Assembly: GCA_020201485.1 (NCBI GenBank)
Contig: JAIVGT010000041.1
Coordinates: 1 to 7,020 of the forward strand
DNA: 7,020 nucleotides
DNA from: Halobacteriales archaeon
GTDB lineage: Archaea; Thermoplasmatota; SW-10-69-26; JACQPN01; JAIVGT01
Direction: 5' to 3'
Shown piece by piece: positions 1-5,750 of this stretch (within the stretch, counting starts at the first letter, position 1; every line of letters starts with the position of its first letter). The translations under genes were made by a program, and so were the position numbers. The notes beneath the pieces are model-generated. The model was not told the DNA's origin, did no database searches, and saw only the letters and a program-made list of their open reading frames with translations.

Positions 1-218
1 GCCAGGGCCTCGCGCAGCTCCGGGATGCCGGCGCTCGGGCAGTACTTGTTGTGCCCCCCTTCCAGGGCCTCCTCGTACGCGGCGATGGCGTGGGGCGGGG
101 GCTGCAGGTCGGGCTCCCCGATGCCGAAGGAGATGGCGTCCCGGCCAGCGAGCTCGAACATCTTGCGGATGCTCGACAGCTCGACGCCCTTCATCCGCTC
201 CGCCGAGGGCGCTGGCAT
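1..218 (-). CDS. PLP-dependent aminotransferase, class I/II (N-terminal part, cut by window start)
   Basis: The first 72 codons of a fold-type I aminotransferase are visible; the rest lies outside the window. Reading from the ATG at 218-216, residues 31-41 read FGIGEPDLQPP, the usual N-terminal G-x-G-x-P-D element of aspartate and aromatic aminotransferases. It is followed by NKYCPSAGIPELREAL (57-72), equivalent to the Y-x-x-x-x-G-x-x-x-L-R motif of the family. The PLP lysine and substrate arginine are beyond the window, so specificity (aspartate, aromatic or other) cannot be set. The ATG at 218 is preferred because a TATA-like box at 243-248 is centred about 27 bp upstream, which predicts a leaderless transcript. 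Met9 (194-192) is a possible alternative start. The gene diverges from the AMMECR1 gene. The family call is firm; the exact substrate is unknown. Confidence 0.9.
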   Translation of the reverse strand, partial: MPAPSAERMKGVELSSIRKMFELAGRDAISFGIGEPDLQPPPHAIAAYEEALEGGHNKYCPSAGIPELREAL

Positions 219-241
219 GACCCAGGGTAGTTCCCGGGAGG

Positions 242-249
242 ATTAATAC
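242..249. promoter_or_regulatory. Shared bidirectional TATA-like element between aminotransferase and AMMECR1 genes
   Basis: ATTAATAC stands out as an AT-only patch in very GC-rich DNA, and its ATTAAT core is palindromic. On the minus strand it reads TATTAAT, centred about 27 bp before the aminotransferase ATG at 218, the archaeal TATA-to-start spacing for a leaderless message. On the plus strand the same box predicts a start near 271, leaving roughly 7-8 nt before the TTG of the AMMECR1 gene. No second AT-rich box is seen in the 60-bp spacer, so one TBP site probably serves both directions. This is inference from spacing and composition only. Confidence 0.6.
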
Positions 250-278
250 GCTGCGCGCTACTGGATGGCACGGTCTGC

Positions 279-887
279 TTGCTCAGCATCGAGGATGGCA
301 AGGACGCGGTGCGCCTCGCCCGCCGGCACGCGGAGGATGCAGCCGGCCTGGCCCGGCCCAAGGCCCACCCCGCCCCGCAGGGCGTCCTCGCCGAGCGCCG
401 CGGCGCCTTCGTCACGTTATGGAGCGGCCTGGCGCTGCGCGGCTGCGTGGGCGTGCCCGAGCCCACGATGCGCCTCGCCGATGCGTTGCGCGAAGGGGCG
501 GAGGGCGCGGTGCGCGACCCGCGCTTCCCCCCCGTCACGCGCCGGGAGATGGACGCGCTCCGCGTCGAGGTCAGCGTGCTCACGCCGCCCCTCGCCCTGG
601 TGTGCGACCCGGAGGAGCTGCCGCAGCGCATCCTCGTCGGCACGCACGGCCTCGTCGTGCGCCACGCGCGCGCGGCCGGCCTGCTCCTGCCCCAGGTGCC
701 GGTGGAGCACGGCATGACGGCCGAGGAGTTCCTCGGCGCGACGTGCCGCAAGGCGGGCCTGGGCGCGGATGCGTGGCGCGCCCGCGACGGCCTGCGCTGG
801 AGCACGTTCGAAGCCGAGGTGTTCGAAGAGGCGGAGCCCCGCGGGCCGGTCCATCGCCGGGGCGAGGAGCGGCCCGAGGTGGCGTAG
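279..887 (+). CDS. AMMECR1-family protein
   Basis: A 202-residue protein, the usual size for archaeal AMMECR1-domain proteins. The hallmark L-R-G-C-[IV]-G motif is present as LRGCVG at residues 53-58. Further family elements follow: EVSVLTPP (97-104), GTHGLVVRHARAAGLLLPQV (121-140), the T-A-E-E-F-L-x-x-T-C-x-K-A-G-L block (147-161), and a closing TFEAEVFEE (176-184). The family is conserved in archaea, bacteria and eukaryotes, and is often linked or fused to MEMO-like and radical SAM proteins. Its biochemical role is unsettled; the conserved cysteine (Cys56) is suspected to be functional. No such partners are in this window. The start is TTG at 279, because the sequence after it matches the usual N-terminus (L-S-x-E-x-G-x-x-x-V-R-L-A-R). 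The only nearby ATG (265) is out of frame. Its TAG (885-887) abuts the stop of the convergent gene. Confidence 0.9.
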   Translation: MLSIEDGKDAVRLARRHAEDAAGLARPKAHPAPQGVLAERRGAFVTLWSGLALRGCVGVPEPTMRLADALREGAEGAVRDPRFPPVTRREMDALRVEVSVLTPPLALVCDPEELPQRILVGTHGLVVRHARAAGLLLPQVPVEHGMTAEEFLGATCRKAGLGADAWRARDGLRWSTFEAEVFEEAEPRGPVHRRGEERPEVA

Positions 888-1094
888 TCAAGGCTTGGCG
901 TCGGCCGGCTCCAAGGGGAGCTCGCCGTGCTGCGCCGCCCGCGCCGGCCTGCCCGGCGGAGCCAGCCAATGCGCGCGCTGCTGCTCGAAGTGCCAGTCCT
1001 GGGTGCCGTGCACGTCGCACGTCCACACCGTGCCCCCTCCGTAGTCGAGGCCGTCCAAGTCGTCCCCGCAGACGGAGCATCGTTTCTCGCCCAC
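888..1094 (-). CDS. Small CxxC...CxxH zinc-ribbon-like protein, function unknown
   Basis: I do not recognise this gene. With a GTG start at 1094 it encodes 68 residues. Cys6 and Cys9 (CSVC) and Cys26 and His29 (CDVH) form a CxxC-x16-CxxH arrangement, typical of a single zinc knuckle or ribbon. An aromatic and His-rich stretch follows (W34, H35, F36, H42, W43), then a low-complexity Pro/Ala tail. The GTG is chosen because a perfect GGAGGT lies 6 nt upstream (1106-1101) and a TATA-like TTATCC (1134-1129) lies about 26 bp before that. In-frame ATGs at 1151 and 1172 would add an Arg/Gly-rich extension lying across the presumed promoter, so they are less likely. The stop (890-888) directly touches the AMMECR1 stop. 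That it is a real gene rests on the cysteine pattern plus the start signals. A role in nucleic-acid or protein binding would be a guess. Confidence 0.62.
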   Translation of the reverse strand: MGEKRCSVCGDDLDGLDYGGGTVWTCDVHGTQDWHFEQQRAHWLAPPGRPARAAQHGELPLEPADAKP

Positions 1095-1100
1095 GCACCG

Positions 1101-1106
1101 ACCTCC
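1101..1106 (-). promoter_or_regulatory. Shine-Dalgarno sequence deciding the start of the small zinc-ribbon gene
   Basis: On the minus strand GGAGGT lies 6 nt before the GTG at 1094. It fully matches the anti-Shine-Dalgarno core and supports that GTG over the upstream ATGs. The predicted transcript would have a leader of only about 12 nt, starting roughly at this motif. Confidence 0.6.
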
Positions 1107-1128
1107 ACGCTCCCCTCCACGCTGGCGA

Positions 1129-1136
1129 GGATAAGC
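1129..1136 (-). promoter_or_regulatory. TATA-like box for the small zinc-ribbon gene
   Basis: The minus strand reads GCTTATCC here, one of few AT-rich words in this spacer. Its centre is about 38 bp before the GTG at 1094, predicting transcription start near 1105, at the GGAGGT. The assignment rests on spacing alone. Confidence 0.45.
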
Positions 1137-1203
1137 GTTCCGTTCGCCCATGGAAGTCCGGCGCGGGCGCATCGGGTGCCTCTGGCCGGCGGGGAGGCCG
1201 CGC

Positions 1204-1223
1204 GCTTATGCCAAGCTTATGCC
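1204..1223 (+). promoter_or_regulatory. Tandem TATA-like boxes for dihydroorotase
   Basis: GCTTATGCC occurs twice, at 1204-1212 and 1215-1223, with an 11-bp period, about one helical turn. The downstream copy (TTATGC at 1217-1222) is centred about 27 bp before the dihydroorotase ATG at 1247, giving a leaderless or nearly leaderless transcript. The upstream copy would start transcription near 1234. Whether both are used cannot be read from the sequence. Confidence 0.55.
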
Positions 1224-1246
1224 GGACCGGCACGTTGCCGGCGGCG

Positions 1247-2515
1247 ATGGACCTCGTGCTCGCCGGGCGCGCGTGGGTGCGGGGCCAGGCCCTGCCCTGC
1301 GAGGTCGGGGTGGAGGAGGGCCGCATCGCCCGCATCGCCAAATCGCTCACCGACGCGGAGCGCGCCGGGGCGCAGGTCGTGCGGTTCCGCGGCCTGCTGC
1401 TCCCGGGCGCGGTGGACGCGCACGTGCACCTCCGCGAGCCGGGCTTCCCGCAGAAGGAGACCATCCGCACCGGCACCTTGGCAGCATTGCACGGCGGCGT
1501 GACGACCGTCCTCGACATGCCGAACACGCAGCCCCCGGTGACGGACCGGCTCGCGTTCCGGGACAAGGCCGAGCGCTTCGCCCAGGACGCGCGGGTCGAT
1601 TGGGGCCTGCACGCCCTGGTGGACCCGGACCTGCGCGCCTTCGCGCTCGGGACGGAGCCCGTTGGTTACAAGCTGTACCTCGGGCCGAGCACGCACGTCG
1701 GCGGCTTCCCCATGGATCGGCTCGCCGATGCGCTGAGCGGCGCATCGCTTTCCGGCCGGCCCATCGTCGTGCACGCTGAGCATCCTTCGGTCCTGCGCGA
1801 GGGCCGGGACCACGGCAACGCGCGGCCGGTGCAAGCGGAGTGGGGAGCGATCGCCGCGCTCGCGGAGCGGGCCCCGGAGCGCATCACGCTCCTCGTCGCG
1901 CACTGCACGACGGCGCGCGGCCTGAAGCAGGCCAAGGAAGCGGGGTTCGCCGCCGAGGTCAGCCCCCACCACGTGCTGCTCGACGACGGCGCGCTGCGCG
2001 ACCAAGGCGCGCGCGCCAAGGTGAACCCGCCGCTGCGCGGGCCGAAGGAGCGCGCCGCGCTGTGGGCCGCGTTCGCGAAGGGGCAGGCCACGACCCTGGG
2101 CAGCGACCACGCGCCGCACACGCTGGAGGAGAAGGCGGCGGGCGTGGAGAAGGCGCCGAGCGGCATGCCGGGCGTGGAGACCATGCTCCCGCTGATGCTG
2201 GCGAAGGTGAAGGCGCGCGCCCTGCCCCTGGGCGTGCTCGTGCGCGCGGCGTGCGAGCGGCCGGCGGAGCTGTTCGGGTTGCCGAAGGGACGCATCGCGC
2301 CCGGCTACGACGCCGACCTCGTCCTCGTGGAGACGAGCAAGGTGGAGCGCATCCGGGCCGCGCGCCTGCACAGCCTGTGCGGCTGGACGTGCTTCGAGGA
2401 TTGGCCGGCGGTGTTCCCGCAGCGCGTGTGGCTGCGCGGGCAGGAGGCGCTCGCGGACGGGGAGGCGCGCGACGTGCGCGGGCAGCCCGCGCGGCGCACC
2501 GGCAAACCTTCATAG
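1247..2515 (+). CDS. pyrC: Dihydroorotase (amidohydrolase superfamily)
   Basis: This cytosolic enzyme interconverts N-carbamoyl-aspartate and (S)-dihydroorotate, the third step of de novo pyrimidine synthesis. The 422-residue length is typical of the longer dihydroorotase/hydantoinase-like class. Visible active-site elements are DAHVHLREPG (57-66; His59 and His61 as metal ligands, Arg63 for substrate), the MPNT segment (91-94), YKLYL (141-145; Lys142 as candidate carboxylated bridging lysine), VVHAE (174-178; His176), LLVAHC (215-220; His219), EVSPHH (237-242) and LGSDHAPH (284-291; Asp287 as catalytic base). The ATG at 1247 gives the family-like start MDLVLAGRAWV and sits about 27 bp after a TATA-like box. 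An in-frame ATG at 1208 overlaps that box and is less likely, and the longer upstream open frame is only GC-driven. The TAG lies inside the hisG promoter, so read-through into the his operon is possible. Allantoinase or hydantoinase is a weaker alternative. Confidence 0.92.
   Translation: MDLVLAGRAWVRGQALPCEVGVEEGRIARIAKSLTDAERAGAQVVRFRGLLLPGAVDAHVHLREPGFPQKETIRTGTLAALHGGVTTVLDMPNTQPPVTDRLAFRDKAERFAQDARVDWGLHALVDPDLRAFALGTEPVGYKLYLGPSTHVGGFPMDRLADALSGASLSGRPIVVHAEHPSVLREGRDHGNARPVQAEWGAIAALAERAPERITLLVAHCTTARGLKQAKEAGFAAEVSPHHVLLDDGALRDQGARAKVNPPLRGPKERAALWAAFAKGQATTLGSDHAPHTLEEKAAGVEKAPSGMPGVETMLPLMLAKVKARALPLGVLVRAACERPAELFGLPKGRIAPGYDADLVLVETSKVERIRAARLHSLCGWTCFEDWPAVFPQRVWLRGQEALADGEARDVRGQPARRTGKPS
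2503..2514 (+). promoter_or_regulatory. BRE/TATA promoter of the his operon
   Basis: CAAACCTTCATA combines a BRE-like CAAA with a TATA-like TTCATA (2509-2514), close to the archaeal consensus layout. The TTCATA centre is about 26 bp before the hisG GTG at 2537, so the message is predicted to begin at the start codon. No Shine-Dalgarno precedes this GTG. The element overlaps the last codons and the stop of dihydroorotase. Confidence 0.68.
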
Positions 2516-2540
2516 CGCGCACGGCCTTGACCGCGCGTGC
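2515..2540 (+). repeat. Imperfect inverted repeat across the hisG start
   Basis: The arms GCGCGCACGG (2515-2524) and CCGCGCGTGC (2531-2540) flank a 6-bp centre. Eight of ten positions are symmetric as DNA, and nine pair if a G-U wobble is allowed. It runs from just after the TATA box into the first codons of hisG, covering the predicted transcription start, where an archaeal repressor could block polymerase. GC-rich DNA produces such dyads by chance, so an operator role is only a possibility. Confidence 0.35.
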
Positions 2541-3415
2541 CCGACGAGCCGCTGCGCATCGCCGTGCCGAACAAGGGCCGGCTGAGCGAGCCCTCCGTGC
2601 AGCTCCTGCGCGACGCCGGCCTGGGATTGGGCGTGGTCGAGGAGCGCGCCCTGTTCGCCACCGCGCCCCAGGGCTTCACCGTGCTCTTCCTGCGCGCCGC
2701 GGACATCCCGGAGTTCGTCCAGGACGGGGTGGCGGAGTGCGGCATCACCGGGCTCGACATCGTGCGCGAGTCGCGCAAGGAGGTCGAGGTGCTGATGGAC
2801 CTCGACTTCGGCCACTGCAAGCTCGTCGTCGCCGCGCCCGAGGACTCCCGCATCAAGGACGCGAAGGACGTGCCGGACGGCGCGCGCGTCGCGACGAGCT
2901 TCCCCCACCTGGCGCAGGAGTTCTTCGACGCCCTGGGCAAGCGCGTCAAGCTCGTCGAGGTCAGCGGCGCGACCGAGGTCACGCCCCACATCGGCGTGGC
3001 GGACGTCATCGTCGACCTGGCGGCGAGCGGCAGCACGCTGAAGGTGCATCGCATGCGCCCCATCGGGACCGTGCTGGAGAGCAGCGCGCGCCTCGTCGCC
3101 GGCAAGCAGGCCATGCGCGACGCAGGCAAGGCAGCGCGCGTGCGCGAGCTGGCCTGGGCCCTGCAGAGCGTGGTGCAGGCGAAGGGCAAGCACTACATCA
3201 TGGCCAACGTCCCGCGCGCCAAGCTCGACGAGGTGGCGCGCGTCATGCCCGGCATCAGCGGCCCGACCATCGTCGAGCTGGGTGGGCAGCGCAGCGACCT
3301 CGTGGCGGCGCACGCCGTGGTCAGCGAGCGCGACCTGTACCACGTGGTGCGGGAGCTGAAGGCGCTCGGGGCGGAGGGCATCCTCGTCATCCCCATCTCG
3401 AGGCTGATGACGTGA
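2537..3415 (+). CDS. hisG: ATP phosphoribosyltransferase, long form with C-terminal regulatory domain
   Basis: HisG condenses ATP and PRPP to phosphoribosyl-ATP, the committed step of histidine synthesis. The 292 residues fit the long (HisG_L) class: a periplasmic-binding-protein-like catalytic part (about 1-215) plus an ACT-like regulatory domain (about 216-290) that binds histidine. The N-terminus shows LRIAVPNKGRLSEPS (6-20). The motif E-V-S-G-A-T-E-V-T-P (141-150) and D-L-A-A-S-G-S-T-L (160-168) match the family PRPP/phosphate-binding region. The C-terminal part includes MANVPRAKLDEV (222-233), M-P-G-I-S-G-P-T-I (237-245) and GAEGILVIPISRLM (278-291). No HisZ partner is needed by this form. 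The GTG start at 2537 is placed by the LRIAVPNKGRL motif and by the promoter spacing. The stop overlaps the hisD start by 4 bases (GTGA). Confidence 0.96.
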   Translation: MPDEPLRIAVPNKGRLSEPSVQLLRDAGLGLGVVEERALFATAPQGFTVLFLRAADIPEFVQDGVAECGITGLDIVRESRKEVEVLMDLDFGHCKLVVAAPEDSRIKDAKDVPDGARVATSFPHLAQEFFDALGKRVKLVEVSGATEVTPHIGVADVIVDLAASGSTLKVHRMRPIGTVLESSARLVAGKQAMRDAGKAARVRELAWALQSVVQAKGKHYIMANVPRAKLDEVARVMPGISGPTIVELGGQRSDLVAAHAVVSERDLYHVVRELKALGAEGILVIPISRLMT

Positions 3416-4692
3416 TCCGGAAGCACGTGCGCGACCTCACCCCGGACGAGCGCGCGCGCCTCCTCGGACAAGGCCTGCTGCTCGACGAGGGCCCGAGGGA
3501 AGCGGCGCGCCGCATCATCGCCCGCGTGCAGACGCAAGGCGACGCGGCCCTGCGCGCCCTGGCGAAGGAGCTCGACGGCGCGGACGTGCGGGAGCTGGAG
3601 GTGCCGCGCCCGGCGATGCAGGCGGCATGGCGCGGGCTGACGGCGGAGCAGCGGCGGGCGCTGACCGATGCCGCACGCAACATCACCACGTTCCACCGCG
3701 CGCAGGTCCCGAAGCCGCTGCGCGTGCGCATCGCGGCCGGTGTGACCGCGGGCCGCACCCCCGTCCCGCTGACGCGCGCCGGCATCTACGCGCCGGGTGG
3801 GAGAGCGGCGTACCCGAGCAGCGTGCTCATGGCCGCATTGCCGGCGAAGGTCGCGGGTGTGCGGGAGCGCGTGCTGTGCAGCCCGCCCGGCAAGGACGGC
3901 GAGGTCGCGCGCAGCGTGCTCGCGGCCTGCTGGCTGGCGAAGGTGGAGCGCGTGTTCCGCGTGGGCGGCGCGCAGGCCATCGCCGCCATGGCCCTCGGCA
4001 CGGGCAGCGTGCCGCGCGTGGACAAGGTCGTGGGTCCGGGCAACGCCTACGTCGCCGCGGCGAAGCTCCTGCTGCAGGGGCACGTCGGCATCGACACGCC
4101 CGCCGGGCCGAGCGAGGCGCTCATCATCGCCGACGCGAAGGCGAGCCCGACCCTCGTCGCGCGCGAGCTGCTCTGCCAATCGGAGCACGGCCCAGACTCG
4201 TGCAGCATCGCCATCTGTACGAGCGCGTCCCTCGCCGAGCAGGCGGCGAAGGAGATCGAGCGCCTCCTGCCCGAGGAGCCGCGGCGCGACAGCATCGCGA
4301 AGTCCCTCGCCGCGCGCGGGGCCATCCTTGTCGCGGACAGCGTCCCGGAGGCGTTGGCGTTCAGCGAGGCGTGCGCGCCGGAACATCTGCTCCTCATGGT
4401 GCAGCGCCCGGAGCGCTGGCTGCCGAAGGTGCGCCACGCGGGCAGCGTGTTCCTCGGCGCGTCGAGCGCCATCAGCTTCGGCGACTACTGCACGGGCACG
4501 AACCACGTGTTGCCCACGGGCGGCGCCGCGCGCTGGAGCAGCGGCCTGCAGGTCGAGGACTTCGTGCGCTGGGTCCCGTGGCAAGAGGTCAGCGCGACCG
4601 GGGCGCGCAGGCTCGCCCCGACCGCGGCCACCCTCGCGCGCTTGGAGGGGTTGGAGGCGCACGCGCGCAGCGCGGAGGCCCGGCTGCCATGA
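3412..4692 (+). CDS. hisD: Histidinol dehydrogenase
   Basis: This Zn- and NAD-dependent enzyme oxidises L-histidinol to histidine in two steps, the last of the pathway. Its 426 residues match the usual ~430. Signature segments are RAGIYAPGGRAAYPSSVLM (122-140), RVGGAQAIAAMALGT (183-197), VVGPGN (206-211) and DTPAGPSE (228-235). By comparison with E. coli HisD the zinc ligands are Gln256 and His259 (CQSEHG), Asp358 (FGDY) and His417. The catalytic pair is Glu324-His325 in APEHL, and His365 lies in TGTNHVLPTGG. All key residues are present, so the enzyme should be active. The GTG start lies inside the hisG stop (GTGA), with a GAGG 8 nt upstream (3400-3403). The gene end overlaps hisC by ATGA. 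The long open frame reaching upstream to about 1840 in this phase is not coding. Confidence 0.97.
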   Translation: MIRKHVRDLTPDERARLLGQGLLLDEGPREAARRIIARVQTQGDAALRALAKELDGADVRELEVPRPAMQAAWRGLTAEQRRALTDAARNITTFHRAQVPKPLRVRIAAGVTAGRTPVPLTRAGIYAPGGRAAYPSSVLMAALPAKVAGVRERVLCSPPGKDGEVARSVLAACWLAKVERVFRVGGAQAIAAMALGTGSVPRVDKVVGPGNAYVAAAKLLLQGHVGIDTPAGPSEALIIADAKASPTLVARELLCQSEHGPDSCSIAICTSASLAEQAAKEIERLLPEEPRRDSIAKSLAARGAILVADSVPEALAFSEACAPEHLLLMVQRPERWLPKVRHAGSVFLGASSAISFGDYCTGTNHVLPTGGAARWSSGLQVEDFVRWVPWQEVSATGARRLAPTAATLARLEGLEAHARSAEARLP

Positions 4693-5750
4693 AGCGCTCG
4701 CCCATGCCGCGCAAGTCCGTGGACAGCCTCACGCCGTACACCGAGGAGCCGCACGCGCCGCTGAACCTCGCGGACAACACGAACCTCTTCGAGCCCAACC
4801 CGTGCTTCGCCGAGGCCCTGGCCCAGGTCCAGCCCGACATGGCGCGCAGCTACCCCAGCCTGCAGAGCGAGCGCTTCTGCGAGGCCGCGGCACGCGCGCA
4901 CGGCGTGAAGCCGGGCCAGGTGGCGACGGGCAACGGCAGCAACGAGCTCATCGACCTCGCCATCCGCGTGTTCGCCGAGCCGGGTGAGCGCGTGGCCTGG
5001 CACCCGCCGAGCTTCAGCATGATCGAGGTGTTCGCCCGCGCCGCCGGGGCGCAGGTGCACGCCGTGCCGCTGCGGCAGCCGGGCTTCACCCTCGACGCCG
5101 ACGGCCTCCTCGCGGCGCGCGCCAAGGTCACGTTCGTCTGCCGGCCGAACAACCCGACAGGCAACAGCTTCCCCCGCGCCGAGGTCGAGCGCGTCGTCCG
5201 GGGCTTGGACGGGCTCGTCGTCGTGGACGAGGCGTACGGCGACTTCGTGGGCGACAGCTTCCTGCCCCTGGTGAAGGACCTGCCGAACCTGCTCGTGCTG
5301 CGCACGATGAGCAAGGCGCAGGGCCTGGCCGCGCTGCGCATCGGCTACGGCATCGCCCAGGAGCCCGTCATCCAGAACCTGCTGAAGGTGCGCGGCCCGT
5401 TCCGCCTCAACGCCCTGAGCGAGCTCATCGGCACGCGCGCCTTCGAGCGCCCGGACCACGTGGAGCGCGTCGTGCGCGAGACGAGCCAGGAGCGCGACCG
5501 GCTGACACTGGAGCTGCGCACACGCGGCATGGCGGTGAACCCGAGCGACGCGAACTTCATCCTGTTCCGGCCGCCGACGGACGCGGCGAGGCTGCACGCC
5601 GCCCTGGAGCGGCGGGGCGTGGCCGTGCGCAAGTTCGGCGACCCCGGCTTGCGGGCCTGGCTGCGCGCCACGGTCGGCCCGCGCTGGGTCACGCAGCGGT
5701 TCCTCGCCGAGCTGGACGATGCGTTGCGGGAGGTGGGACCGTCGCGTTGA
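4689..5750 (+). CDS. hisC: Histidinol-phosphate aminotransferase (divergent type)
   Basis: This PLP enzyme transfers the amino group of glutamate to imidazole acetol phosphate. The 353-residue product has TGNGSNELIDLAIRVFAEPG (80-99) in the cofactor-phosphate region, CRPNNPTG (151-158), VVDEAYGDF (178-186, Asp180 for the PLP ring nitrogen), RTMSKAQGLAALRIGY (205-220) with PLP lysine Lys209, KVRGPF (233-238), and LRATVG (325-330) with the substrate-carboxylate arginine Arg326. Two spots differ from the usual HisC text: the N-terminal L-x-x-N-E-N-P is LADNTNLFEPNP (27-38), and SKAFGLAG is SKAQGLAA. Position in the operon makes HisC the best call, although related aminotransferases with other substrates exist. 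ATG at 4689 overlaps the hisD stop, with GGAGG 10 nt upstream (4674-4678). The end overlaps hisH by TTGA. Confidence 0.91.
   Translation: MKRSPMPRKSVDSLTPYTEEPHAPLNLADNTNLFEPNPCFAEALAQVQPDMARSYPSLQSERFCEAAARAHGVKPGQVATGNGSNELIDLAIRVFAEPGERVAWHPPSFSMIEVFARAAGAQVHAVPLRQPGFTLDADGLLAARAKVTFVCRPNNPTGNSFPRAEVERVVRGLDGLVVVDEAYGDFVGDSFLPLVKDLPNLLVLRTMSKAQGLAALRIGYGIAQEPVIQNLLKVRGPFRLNALSELIGTRAFERPDHVERVVRETSQERDRLTLELRTRGMAVNPSDANFILFRPPTDAARLHAALERRGVAVRKFGDPGLRAWLRATVGPRWVTQRFLAELDDALREVGPSR
5729..5735 (+). promoter_or_regulatory. Shine-Dalgarno sequence supporting the TTG start of hisH
   Basis: GGAGGTG lies within the end of hisC, 11 nt before the TTG at 5747. It is the strongest ribosome-binding match in the operon, and it precedes the weakest start codon of the operon. 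Confidence 0.55.

Noticed and set aside
191..1120. Long minus-strand open frame of 309 codons over AMMECR1
   Set aside because: Arg/Ala/Ser-rich low-complexity translation without any family motif, antisense to a clear AMMECR1 protein. High GC removes stop codons, making such frames common.
1095..1172. Longer form of the zinc-ribbon protein from ATG at 1151 or 1172
   Set aside because: The extension is Arg/Gly-rich and covers the TATA-like box. The GTG at 1094 has a perfect GGAGGT at 6-nt spacing.
419..1246. Upstream extension of the dihydroorotase frame giving a 698-residue fusion
   Set aside because: The extra 276 residues are out-of-frame AMMECR1 and spacer sequence rich in Arg/Pro/Ala. 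The enzyme has a normal start at 1247 with a promoter before it.
2515..2540. Transcription terminator after dihydroorotase
   Set aside because: The inverted repeat has no T-rich tract after it and lies at the hisG start, so an operator-like dyad or chance is a better reading.
1840..3411. N-terminal extension of HisD back through dihydroorotase and hisG
   Set aside because: Shadow of two well-supported genes in another phase. HisD is full length from the GTG at 3412.
3193..4662. 489-codon minus-strand frame antisense to hisD
   Set aside because: Compositionally biased His/Arg/Ala text without domains, opposite a gene with all catalytic residues intact.
3627..4688. N-terminal extension of HisC over hisD
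   Set aside because: Shadow frame of hisD. HisC is complete from the ATG at 4689, which overlaps the hisD stop.
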